In this document: piece by piece, positions 1 through 6,287 of the stretch
How the letters are laid out: every line of letters starts with the position of its first letter
Numbering within the stretch: the stretch's first letter is position 1
Source of the DNA: CAZZCN01 sp964652975
GTDB taxonomy: Bacteria; Bacillota; Clostridia; Saccharofermentanales; UBA5734
Reading direction: 5' to 3'
Assembly (NCBI GenBank): GCA_964652975.1
Contig: CAZZCN010000066.1
Coordinates: 1-15,025 of the forward strand
DNA length: 15,025 nt
Translations under genes and position numbers: made by a program
The notes under the pieces: generated by a model
Told to the model about the DNA's origin: nothing
Databases searched by the model: none
Seen by the model: only the letters and a program-made list of their open reading frames with translations

Positions 1-1
1 G

Positions 2-1033
2 GGAACTTTTACCAAATGGCTGAACCCTGAATGGGAGATTAATAAAGAAAAAATAATCGCTGATTATGAGGAAATCAAAAAATCTCAAACCGAAACTGCA
101 ACAATTCCGTGGGAGGTATGTAGAGACATATATCACAGTATCACATATAACTATTTGGGTGATGCGACGGAATATAAGATTTTACCAATGGGGTGGTATG
201 CTTTACTTGATAAAGAAGGAAATGATAAGACAGTCCTGGTTTTTGAAGATCAAATTGACGGATATCTTTCTCTTTCAAAGGACAAAAAATTATTGTTGAA
301 CGACGACTTTACCGTTGTCAAAATGAGAGATTATTTTAAAGGGTTTTCCAACACCCCGACTGATGAAGAACTTGACTGGTTTTTGGCGGATGTACGTGAA
401 GATAATATGATACCTCATTTTTACACCTTTAAAGAAAGGAAAGAGATTGATCCGATTTTTGTGGCGCAGAAAATTAAAAAAGAAAACATGCCGGTAATGG
501 ATATTATGCCTTTTATAAAAGACATTTTTGACAAGAATGAAATCGTGCTAAGCATTTATGAAAAACTAGATAACTACCAAAAGCGAGTAATTGACTGTCT
601 TTGGTATCCTGCTGGGATAATTCCTCTTGGAAGCAAAATATTCGAGATGTCTTCCGAAAATATACCGTTTGACACAACGCCATTCTATGACCTGGAATCC
701 TTGGTTTTAGAGGTCAAGAATGAAATGTATGGTGGAATTTTTGATGTGTCGGTTACATTTGAATGGACAGACAAATGCTATCGTGGTTACTATGGTCAGT
801 ATAATCTTAATAATAAGGTTATCAAGATTAATAAAATCATTAACTCAAAGGATGTTCCTAAGGAAGTTGTCAAATTTATTATCTATCACGAAATGCTGCA
901 TAATGATAATTTGAATCATAATAAAGCCTTCAGAGATAAGGAGCACCTATATCCTGAGTATGCCGAGTTGGAGAAGTTTCTGGATGGCAGATTTAATGAA
1001 GATTTTGATTTGGATAATGTCTGGAGAATGTAG
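2..1033 (+). CDS. SprT/M48-like zinc metallopeptidase domain protein (5' partial)
   Basis: The frame is open from base 2 with no stop, so the gene almost certainly begins upstream of the window; the TTG at 155 is only the first possible start codon inside it. About 343 residues are visible. The C-terminal part carries the zinc-site motif HEMLH (first His codon at 887), followed ten residues later by another His in the context LNHNKAF. This matches the HExxH...HxxxF layout of SprT-like and related M48-type minimal metallopeptidases, in which two His of HExxH and a later His bind zinc and the Glu is catalytic. The stretch before it (a beta-rich YGQYN...VIKIN segment) also fits the SprT-like fold. 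The N-terminal two thirds match nothing I recognise. The protein is probably cytoplasmic, since no signal or membrane segment is seen. Substrate unknown. It ends 50 bp before the next gene, so cotranscription is possible. Confidence 0.7.
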   Translation, partial: GTFTKWLNPEWEINKEKIIADYEEIKKSQTETATIPWEVCRDIYHSITYNYLGDATEYKILPMGWYALLDKEGNDKTVLVFEDQIDGYLSLSKDKKLLLNDDFTVVKMRDYFKGFSNTPTDEELDWFLADVREDNMIPHFYTFKERKEIDPIFVAQKIKKENMPVMDIMPFIKDIFDKNEIVLSIYEKLDNYQKRVIDCLWYPAGIIPLGSKIFEMSSENIPFDTTPFYDLESLVLEVKNEMYGGIFDVSVTFEWTDKCYRGYYGQYNLNNKVIKINKIINSKDVPKEVVKFIIYHEMLHNDNLNHNKAFRDKEHLYPEYAELEKFLDGRFNEDFDLDNVWRM

Positions 1034-1083
1034 GGGTAAATGGTAAAATATATTTATATGTAAAAAAGGATGGTGACGTTTTT

Positions 1084-2199
1084 ATGAATATAGTTGGAGA
1101 AAAAGTATTAAACAATAAAAATGATGAGGGTACTGTAATTGAACAAAAAGAAGGGTATGTTTTTGTGGATTTTGCAGGCGTAAAGACTAAGTTTCAATAC
1201 CCAATGGCTTTCAAGCAGTTTTTAAGACTGAAGAATAGTGACATCGCGGGACTAGTAACGAGAGAAATCGTAGCGATGGAAGATGAAGAAAAAAGGAAAA
1301 TTGATGATTTACTCGCTATTGAAAAAGAAGAGGAAAGAAAGAGAAAGAAAGCTGAATTAGAAGAAGAACTACGAAAAAAAGAAGCTGAAAGAGAAATAAT
1401 CAAGCAGAAATTAAATCCAAAAAAGCCTGGTAATCTGACCAGAAACAAATCTACGAAAGATCCAAAGTATAATAATGTTGCTTTCAAATGCAATTATTGT
1501 GATGGAGGAAAAACAAAGGATCAAATTGGATTTGCTGGAGTTTGCAGTGATTCAGCAATTAGTAATAATGTATTTATTGAAAAACGCACTTGGTGTAGCT
1601 CTGAAGACTCTTACTGTTTTCAATATGCAAATGGAGAAATCTCACGAAAAGATTTAGAAAGTTATATGAGTAAAAAATCTGATTATGTTTGTTACGAGAG
1701 TCAAATGCTAACAAATTGGGCGGCTTATGCTGGAATTGTTCAAAACGGAGAACGAAAAGGTGAGCCAATGAAACTGAATGAAGTTAAAATTAATAGTTTA
1801 TGTGTATTGACAACACGCAATCCTTTAACTATCGAAGCTGAAAGATATATATTTGGCGCATTTCTAGTTGATGATACGTACGAAGGTGACAGTGCTGAAG
1901 CCGGATCTGTGTCAACAAAATCGAAATATAAAATAAAGCTATCAGAAGACGAAGCTAATACGTTGAAATATTGGAACTATCATTCAAACTCTAATAGCCC
2001 AGAAAAGCAACTTTGGGCTTCAGGTCTTCATCGTTATTTCAGCAATCAAGAAGCAGCACAGATCCTAAGAGATATTGCCAAAGTGAAAAAAGGAACAAAG
2101 GACGAAAACCTAGCTCAAGAATTTTATGAACACTTTTGTAAATTGCATAATGTGAAAATTGATACATTACCTAGTCCTAAAGGATCACTAATGCACTAG
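1084..2199 (+). CDS. Uncharacterised coiled-coil and cysteine-rich protein
   Basis: A 371-residue protein starting at an ATG with a GGTGA element 7 nt upstream. Three parts are visible. Residues 1-60 form a small beta-rich head (MNIVGEKVLNNKNDEGTV...), resembling the short domains that bind protein or nucleic-acid ligands. Residues about 62-112 are a highly charged Lys/Glu coiled coil. Residues about 134-205 hold a probable zinc site with CxxC at 136/139, then Cys 154, 171, 178 and 203. The C-terminal third (about 235-340) is a compact alpha/beta region with no motif I can name. I have an impression that homologues of this whole architecture occur in Clostridia as hypothetical proteins, but I cannot name the family. 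Role unknown; it could be a nucleic-acid-binding or stress protein. No signal peptide or membrane segment. It is followed by an intergenic stretch interrupted by an assembly gap. Confidence 0.75.
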   Translation: MNIVGEKVLNNKNDEGTVIEQKEGYVFVDFAGVKTKFQYPMAFKQFLRLKNSDIAGLVTREIVAMEDEEKRKIDDLLAIEKEEERKRKKAELEEELRKKEAEREIIKQKLNPKKPGNLTRNKSTKDPKYNNVAFKCNYCDGGKTKDQIGFAGVCSDSAISNNVFIEKRTWCSSEDSYCFQYANGEISRKDLESYMSKKSDYVCYESQMLTNWAAYAGIVQNGERKGEPMKLNEVKINSLCVLTTRNPLTIEAERYIFGAFLVDDTYEGDSAEAGSVSTKSKYKIKLSEDEANTLKYWNYHSNSNSPEKQLWASGLHRYFSNQEAAQILRDIAKVKKGTKDENLAQEFYEHFCKLHNVKIDTLPSPKGSLMH

Positions 2200-2234
2200 A
2201 GAATTACGATTGATTTTAAGAGAATTTCGCGATT
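2198..2234. repeat. Imperfect direct repeat just before the assembly gap
   Basis: Two copies of an AGAGAATT-(A/TCG)CGATT motif start at 2198 and 2219. The first overlaps the stop codon of the upstream gene. The array then runs into ten Ns. It may be the edge of a longer short-period repeat that was not assembled, or chance in AT-rich DNA. Confidence 0.25.
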
Positions 2235-2238
2235 CAAT

Positions 2239-2248
2239 NNNNNNNNNN
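2239..2248. other. Assembly gap (10 N)
   Basis: A run of exactly ten N in the intergenic region between two cysteine-rich protein genes. Ten is a common scaffolding placeholder, so the true distance between the flanking genes is unknown. Sequence, including a promoter or a small gene, may be missing here. Confidence 0.95.
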
Positions 2249-2286
2249 CCGAAAAACACTTTTCAAAATTTATTGTGTGACTTCAA

Positions 2287-2306
2287 TTCAAAAAATATTT
2301 TCTGAA
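2287..2306. promoter_or_regulatory. AT-rich 20-bp palindrome upstream of the zinc-ribbon gene
   Basis: The 20 bases form TTCA-x-AAAATATTTT-x-TGAA, a palindrome with a single mismatched pair. It overlaps a weak candidate promoter (TTGTGT at 2273, 17 nt, TATTTT at 2296). Its position 41 bp before the ATG fits an operator, but AT-rich palindromes also arise by chance. Confidence 0.3.
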
Positions 2307-2347
2307 TAGGCGAATTACTTGCGCTAAATAGAAAAGGAGTAACAAGC

Positions 2348-2827
2348 ATGGGGAATTCAATTGGAATTTGTTGCAAAAAATGTGATTATATGAGTGTATT
2401 CATGTTACAAATCGGGATGAATGACTTTTTTCTCAGCGGTATGGATACATCTAGTTATCGATATTATTGCATATATACAGGAGAATATACAGATTTTGTT
2501 TCGGAGGAATCAATACTCAGAAATACGTCACAAACTTATGGAATTAGTGAGGAAGTAATCAAACTTTTGCAGAAGGGTGAAGCATTAATTGAAGGTGAAT
2601 ATGGGTATAAAATATATGCCTGTCCAAAATGCAACGATTTATCATCACAATACCATGTTTGTTGGTTATATGATGGTAAAATTAATCATAATCATCATTA
2701 TTGTGAGAAATGTGAATCATTGCTAGAAATTTTTGACATTAACAAAATTTCTAAATACGCATGTCCCAGTTGCGGAAACTTTAATTTACAGCAAGATTAT
2801 TCATGTGGTTATTATGATTGGGATTAG
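2348..2827 (+). CDS. Small multi-zinc-ribbon protein of unknown function
   Basis: A 159-residue protein with a very clear ribosome binding site (AAAGGAG about 10 nt before the ATG). It is dominated by metal-binding-type cysteines: CCxxC at residues 8-12, then CxxC pairs at 92/95, 119/122 and 139/142, with single Cys at 41, 105 and 153 and a histidine cluster (HNHH) around 114-117. The three C-terminal CxxC pairs have the spacing of zinc ribbons (ACPKC, YCEKC, ACPSC). The acidic middle (about 45-85) looks helical. No catalytic motif is seen. Such proteins are usually nucleic-acid or protein adaptors, but no function can be assigned from sequence. No membrane segment, so it is probably cytoplasmic. 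It sits just upstream of an XRE regulator that appears to have its own promoter. Confidence 0.75.
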   Translation: MGNSIGICCKKCDYMSVFMLQIGMNDFFLSGMDTSSYRYYCIYTGEYTDFVSEESILRNTSQTYGISEEVIKLLQKGEALIEGEYGYKIYACPKCNDLSSQYHVCWLYDGKINHNHHYCEKCESLLEIFDINKISKYACPSCGNFNLQQDYSCGYYDWD

Positions 2828-2864
2828 AGTTAACAAGATTAAACACAAAAAGTGATGTATATTG

Positions 2865-2899
2865 CAACATATATGTTGTAAAATCGAACATATCATGTT
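2865..2899. promoter_or_regulatory. Paired operator-like palindromes upstream of the XRE gene
   Basis: A perfect 14-bp palindrome CAACATATATGTTG (2865-2878) is followed by a second inverted repeat with the same half-site, AACAT-ATC-ATGTT (2887-2899). Their centres are about 21.5 bp apart, two turns of the helix, so two repressor dimers could bind the same face. The pair overlaps the -35 and spacer of the candidate promoter of the downstream XRE gene, the usual arrangement for autorepression. Confidence 0.55.
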
Positions 2900-2904
2900 A
2901 CACT
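2876..2904 (+). promoter_or_regulatory. Candidate sigma-A promoter of the XRE gene
   Basis: TTGTAA (2876-2881), a 17-nt spacer, and TACACT (2899-2904) preceded by an extended -10 TG. Transcription would begin near 2911, immediately before the ribosome binding site at 2913-2917, giving a very short leader. It is overlapped by the paired palindromes. Confidence 0.45.
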
Positions 2905-2924
2905 CTAATTCAGAGGTGATATTA

Positions 2925-3257
2925 ATGTCAAATAAGAAATTGTATGATAGACTCAGAGATGCGCGGTTAGAATTGCATCTATCACAGGAGTATGTCTCTG
3001 GATTGATAAATTTGAACAGAACTGCATTGGTTCAAATAGAAGCCGGTAAACGAAAAGTTACATCTGATGAATTAACTGGTTTCAGCAAAATATATGGAAT
3101 ATCAGTTGATGAATTGCTTTATGGCAAAGAAGTTGCTGTTCCAGAGAAAGTTTTTGTACGTGATTTTAGTGACCTTGACGAGGCTGATCAAAAGGAAATT
3201 ATCAATTTGATTGAATTCAAAAAAATGGTGAAAGCACGAAAAAATAACAATGGCTGA
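2925..3257 (+). CDS. XRE-family (Cro/CI-like) transcriptional regulator
   Basis: A 110-residue protein. I choose the ATG at 2925 (MSNKKLYDRLRD...) because GAGGTG lies 7 nt upstream and because an upstream in-frame start at 2862 would include the operator and promoter. Residues 5-65 are a classical HTH_3 helix-turn-helix domain (LRDARLELHLSQEYVSGL, then NRTALVQIEAGKRKVTSDEL, then the YGISVDELLYG end). The C-terminal tail contains LDEADQKEIINLIEFKKMV, a helix commonly seen in XRE proteins paired with ImmA/IrrE peptidases. It most likely represses its own promoter through the paired AACAT palindromes. Its stop codon overlaps the start of a 29-codon ORF that looks like the beginning of the expected peptidase, so the protein may be a regulator whose derepressing protease has been lost. 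Confidence 0.88.
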   Translation: MSNKKLYDRLRDARLELHLSQEYVSGLINLNRTALVQIEAGKRKVTSDELTGFSKIYGISVDELLYGKEVAVPEKVFVRDFSDLDEADQKEIINLIEFKKMVKARKNNNG

Positions 3258-3339
3258 ATTTGAAGACCTTTTGGTTAATGGTGCTGAGCCTCATATTTTG
3301 GCTCAAGCGTATCTGACTAACTATATTTGCACAATTTAG
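3250..3339 (+). pseudogene. Truncated ImmA/IrrE-like start (29 codons)
   Basis: An ATG at 3250 overlaps the last 8 bases of the XRE gene in a different frame, the typical spacing of XRE-ImmA pairs. It encodes MAEFEDLLVNGAEPHILAQA and nine more residues before TAG. The EDLLVNG.EPH.LA.AY pattern resembles, from memory, the N-termini of ImmA/IrrE metallopeptidases that follow such regulators. The HExxH catalytic region is absent, and the next gene begins 15 bp later. This could be a deletion remnant, or a small peptide that only couples translation to the next gene. Confidence 0.4.
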
Positions 3340-3354
3340 AAGGTGGCGAAACAA

Positions 3355-5100
3355 ATGGAGTTACAGAAAATTAAAATTGTATCAAACAATATGGGCTTTT
3401 TCATGCCCACATTTGAGGATGAGGAAGTTGAGCAGCATCTTACTATAAATGCTGCTGGACGGGTTTGGTTTTCTGGGTATGACATAGTTTACGGTATTGA
3501 TAAATTCGTTCGTAAACGCAGGAGAAACTTCAGCATTGGCAAAGAAGCTGCCGCGATTATTCTTAGTGCGGTCGGTAAACATTTTGATGATTGGTATATT
3601 CCTCTTTTTGCCACCGATATCGGGTCTTTCGAGATGAATGTCACTTATAAAGATGGAATGGTTAAAAAGTTCGATGGCTCTTTATTTGGCGAAATTATTG
3701 TTGACGGTATTGACCTTTCCGACCTTATTCGCGATACCCTCAATATGCCGGATTTGTTTGTTTTTGACGGTGAAGGCAAGACAGATACAGTGGAAAAAAT
3801 TACGTTAAACTACTATAGAGTTACGAATATCGGACCCACCAAGGATTCTTGCAGCGATTTGTCGCCAATCAGCAAAGGGGATTATTCCGAACAGCTTATC
3901 ATCGATAGAGAAACTGATACTATTGATCATATTCAGCGCATTAGTTCGGATTGTGTTATCTCACATAAATACTATGTCAAGGAAGGCGTAAGATGGTTGT
4001 TGGATAGCCTGGACGCTGACAGTCTTTTCGATTATATAGTTGGAAATGATCCTGATGTTATTACAGACACTGATGATACAAAAGACTATGAATTTACGGT
4101 AGACTTCCAAAAACGTCCACAACTCATAATCAGCGGTTCATTTGACAAAAACGGTCTGCCGGATGATTGGCCGGAATTTGCTGAGAGTATTCAAAATTTC
4201 ATTCGTTCTTACGGCAACGGTGAAATCCTCGACCCTTTTATATATAAAAAAACAAGGCGCAAAACTAACGAATACATTTTTTGCAGCGTTGAATTCAGCC
4301 GCGGGGGAGGCAAAAGCTATTATTATCTGACCGACGATGACACTCTCGAAACAGGCGATTACGTCCTTATTCCCATTGGCAGCAACGGTCATACCTCCAA
4401 TGCAAAAATAGTAGACATTGAGTATTTTGACAAGGACAACGTTCCTTTTCCGCTCGACAAAGTCAAGCGCATCATCAGGAAATGCACCGATGATGATTTT
4501 GCCCCGCAGGTCCTTTTTAATGAAAACGAAGACTCGCAGATTTCTGAGGTCAAAGAAACAGCTACCAAATCCGATAATTTTTACTGCCCGGTGTATGACG
4601 GCTATATCAGCGAATATGATTGTTGTGAAATTTGCTGCGGTGCTATTGATGGACGCATACCAAACGATGGCATTCCTGAATTGATGGATATCAAGGTAAT
4701 AACTGAAAGGCGCCAATGGTGTTTGGACTGTGTGAGGAATACCTGGGCACAAAGGGAAGCACAGATTTTTAGAGAAGAAAGGGCAAAATTTGAAAAAAAG
4801 CCCGGTGACAGAATAAAGGTGTCAGACATCGTTGATTATCGGTTCTGGACTGATTATAATGGTAATACGGTCAGTGTAAGCGTTGATTTTGAAACCGCTG
4901 ATGATTTTCATTACGACCTGGAAATGGAAGCCTGGCATAAATTCCAGACCAAGGTTTTGAAAGTCACAAACTCTTCAATAAACACAACCACTACCACTGA
5001 AGCGTTCAAAGAATTTTTTGAAAACAACACTGACTTGTTCGACTTTGAAGAAGCTTTAAAATGTAACGGTATCCCTTACGGGAAAACGGTGTTCGATTAG
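3355..5100 (+). CDS. Large multidomain protein of unknown function with a recurrent C-terminal-type domain and a Cys cluster
   Basis: A 581-residue protein. The ATG at 3355 is preferred over GTG 3343 because AAGGTGG lies 8 nt before the ATG and overlaps the GTG itself. Residues 1-130 start with a beta-rich segment (MELQKIKIVSNNMGFF...) that I do not recognise; 130-300 is acidic and also unassigned. Residues 306-382 (EYIFC... to RIIRKCTDDDF) are a compact beta-rich domain repeated at the C-terminus of the ADP-ribosylglycohydrolase fusion downstream. Residues about 411-465 form a Cys-rich stretch (CPVYDGYISEYDCCEICC...WCLDC) likely to bind metal. The last 100 residues are mixed alpha/beta. No signal or membrane segment is seen. 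The gene lies 15 bp after the XRE/ImmA remnant and may share its transcript. Function unknown; the shared domain suggests a link to the ADP-ribosylation genes. Confidence 0.75.
   Translation: MELQKIKIVSNNMGFFMPTFEDEEVEQHLTINAAGRVWFSGYDIVYGIDKFVRKRRRNFSIGKEAAAIILSAVGKHFDDWYIPLFATDIGSFEMNVTYKDGMVKKFDGSLFGEIIVDGIDLSDLIRDTLNMPDLFVFDGEGKTDTVEKITLNYYRVTNIGPTKDSCSDLSPISKGDYSEQLIIDRETDTIDHIQRISSDCVISHKYYVKEGVRWLLDSLDADSLFDYIVGNDPDVITDTDDTKDYEFTVDFQKRPQLIISGSFDKNGLPDDWPEFAESIQNFIRSYGNGEILDPFIYKKTRRKTNEYIFCSVEFSRGGGKSYYYLTDDDTLETGDYVLIPIGSNGHTSNAKIVDIEYFDKDNVPFPLDKVKRIIRKCTDDDFAPQVLFNENEDSQISEVKETATKSDNFYCPVYDGYISEYDCCEICCGAIDGRIPNDGIPELMDIKVITERRQWCLDCVRNTWAQREAQIFREERAKFEKKPGDRIKVSDIVDYRFWTDYNGNTVSVSVDFETADDFHYDLEMEAWHKFQTKVLKVTNSSINTTTTTEAFKEFFENNTDLFDFEEALKCNGIPYGKTVFD
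4270..4500 (+). repeat. Copy 1 of a duplicated ~76-residue domain
   Basis: Encodes EYIFCSVEFSRGGGKSYYYL through to RIIRKCTDDDF. It aligns end to end with 7974-8201. Nucleotide identity is uneven: the last 60 bases (4441-4500) differ from 8142-8201 at only 2 positions, and a block around TATTATCTGACCGACGATGA is shared exactly, while the segments between are clearly diverged. The protein-level pattern (YYLTDD, a G-D-x-V-x-V turn, VEYF...VPFPLDKVKRIIRKC) suggests a small beta-barrel-like adaptor domain. Confidence 0.8.
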
Positions 5101-5170
5101 GACCAGTTATGCAGGACATTAAAATTGAAGATGACACATAATAGCGATTTGAAGCTGCCCTATCAATATC

Positions 5171-5199
5171 TTGCGCTTTGGATTGATTGCAATTATAAT
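5171..5199 (+). promoter_or_regulatory. Sigma-A promoter for the DUF3791-DUF3990 operon
   Basis: TTGCGC (5171-5176), exactly 17 nt, then a perfect TATAAT (5194-5199). Transcription would start near 5206, before the ribosome binding site GGAGGT at 5220-5225. This supports the GTG at 5233 as the first start codon of the operon and argues against upstream starts at 5125 or 5131. Confidence 0.55.
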
Positions 5200-5232
5200 A
5201 GTACTATGATACTTGGTTTGGAGGTGCATTTA

Positions 5233-5454
5233 GTGTCCACACAAGAAAAAAATAGAATAAATTGGACAGTGGTTTGTGTAAACGAGTTTGCAAGAAAGAA
5301 AAAAATACCTGTTAAATCCGCTTTTCTATTTTTATATAAATTTAACGGAATTACTTTTTTAAAGGAAAATTACGAAGCGGAGCATACATTGTCTTTTGAT
5401 GATGCGGTAGAAGATTTGGAAATTATTTGTGCTAGAAGCGGGGGAACTTTATAA
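5233..5454 (+). CDS. DUF3791 family small protein (partner of DUF3990)
   Basis: A 73-residue protein starting at GTG 5233, chosen because a textbook GGAGGT lies 7 nt upstream and a promoter lies between this and any earlier start. The size is typical of DUF3791. The family pattern is visible: WTVVCVNEFARKKKIP (helix 1), SAFLFLYKFNGITFLKENYE (helices around a conserved F..NG...L...Y), then EHTLSFDDAVEDLEIICA. In Clostridia such proteins are commonly encoded directly before a DUF3990 gene, as here, where the TAA stop overlaps the next ATG by one base (TAATG). The tight coupling and small helical fold suggest an antitoxin, inhibitor or specificity partner of the DUF3990 protein. This is inference from context; I know of no biochemical proof. 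Confidence 0.75.
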   Translation: MSTQEKNRINWTVVCVNEFARKKKIPVKSAFLFLYKFNGITFLKENYEAEHTLSFDDAVEDLEIICARSGGTL

Positions 5455-5966
5455 TGAAGCTTTTTCATGGTTCTAATACTCCTATCGATATTATTGATTT
5501 GAATCTTTGCCAACCATATAAAGACTTCGGGAGAGGATTTTATCTTACAACTATTGAAGAACAAGCTGTTACTATGGCTAAAAGAACAAAAAGAATTTAT
5601 GGGGGTACCCCTTGCGTCACTGCTTTTGATTTTGATATTAAATGTCTTGAAAGTGGTTTGCTTTCAGTTAAGATATTTGAAATACCTTCCGAAGAGTGGG
5701 CAGTTTTTGTTTTAAATAATCGCAATCGTGATTATACCCATCATATGAACGAATGCTGCAATCATGATAATAAATACGATATTGTTACTGGACCGGTTGC
5801 TAATGACGATATTGCATTGCTGTTTCGTACATTTTCGAATGGTGTAATTGATATAGAAATCCTGGTGAAAGAGTTAAAATTCAGAAAATTAACGGATCAA
5901 TTTTCATTTCATACAGAAAAGTCACTATCTTACTTGAACAGAATTGGTGATTGCTTTTATGGATAA
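5454..5966 (+). CDS. DUF3990 family, ADP-ribosyltransferase-like protein
   Basis: A 170-residue protein of full family length. The N-terminus KLFHGSNTPI (His5) and GRGFYLTTIEEQA (Tyr30) give the first two parts of an H-Y-E type ADP-ribosyltransferase signature: a His in a beta-strand followed by a Tyr with a nearby Thr and a helix. Near the C-terminus, DQFSFHTEKSL supplies Gln149 and Glu155 as candidates for the third catalytic position. DUF3990 belongs, to my knowledge, to the ADP-ribosyl superfamily clan. The predicted reaction is transfer of ADP-ribose from NAD+ to an unknown target. It overlaps the gene before it by 1 bp and the gene after it by 8 bp, so the three are translationally coupled, as toxin-antitoxin components often are. 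No secretion signal, so it probably acts in the cytoplasm. Catalytic activity and toxicity are inferred. Confidence 0.78.
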   Translation: MKLFHGSNTPIDIIDLNLCQPYKDFGRGFYLTTIEEQAVTMAKRTKRIYGGTPCVTAFDFDIKCLESGLLSVKIFEIPSEEWAVFVLNNRNRDYTHHMNECCNHDNKYDIVTGPVANDDIALLFRTFSNGVIDIEILVKELKFRKLTDQFSFHTEKSLSYLNRIGDCFYG

Positions 5967-6189
5967 GAAACAAATATTAATTGAATATATTATTCAGGAT
6001 ATTGTTGCTTTCATTGTTTCTGACAAAAAAATAGAGTATGACGAAGCTATGAAATTATTTTATAGTTCCAAAATATTTGAAAAACTGCAAGATTCTAAAA
6101 CAGGCTTGTATTTAGAAAGCTCAGCATATATTTATGAAATATTTAAGGATGAACTTTCTCATGGCAAGATATTTCAACGGGAAGTGTAA
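5959..6189 (+). CDS. Small helical third component of the DUF3791-DUF3990 operon
   Basis: A 76-residue protein. I take ATG 5959 (MDKKQILIEYIIQD...) rather than TTG 5944, since the family-like sequence begins there. The start lies inside the last codons of the DUF3990 gene (8-bp overlap), pointing to translational coupling. The sequence is predicted mostly helical: LIEYIIQDIVAFIVSD, then YDEAMKLFYSSKIFEKLQD, then GLYLESSAYIYEIFKDEL. The E-x-A-x-x-x-F-Y-x-S-x-x-F-E-K-L pattern followed by GLYLES recurs, as I recall, in proteins accompanying DUF3990 genes, but I cannot give it a family name. It has no catalytic motif. A likely role is antitoxin or co-antitoxin with DUF3791, by context only. A rho-independent terminator follows within 40 bp. 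Confidence 0.68.
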   Translation: MDKKQILIEYIIQDIVAFIVSDKKIEYDEAMKLFYSSKIFEKLQDSKTGLYLESSAYIYEIFKDELSHGKIFQREV

Positions 6190-6202
6190 TTTTTAATGAA
6201 TC

Positions 6203-6229
6203 AAAAGCCAGTCAGTGATTGGCTTTTTT
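6203..6229 (+). terminator. Rho-independent terminator of the DUF3990 operon
   Basis: AAAAGCCAGT (6203-6212), loop CAGTG, then ATTGGCTTTT (6218-6227) with the T run continuing to 6229. The stem is ten pairs with one G-T wobble. It closes the three-gene operon and separates it transcriptionally from the glycohydrolase gene. The same TCAGTGATT core occurs in the hairpin at 10072. Confidence 0.75.
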
Positions 6230-6287
6230 AAAAGTTAGACATTCATCTCAATTCGCCAGTCATTGACTATATGCAATGGGAGAAAAT

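Noticed and set aside
66..299. 77-codon ORF at the start of the window
   Set aside because: It overlaps the metallopeptidase-like frame, which is open from base 2 and has recognisable protein sequence; the 66-299 product has no family-like pattern.
4138..4752. 204-codon minus-strand ORF
   Set aside because: It lies fully opposite the 3355-5100 gene and its translation has no recognisable pattern; the + strand frame contains the shared domain and Cys cluster.
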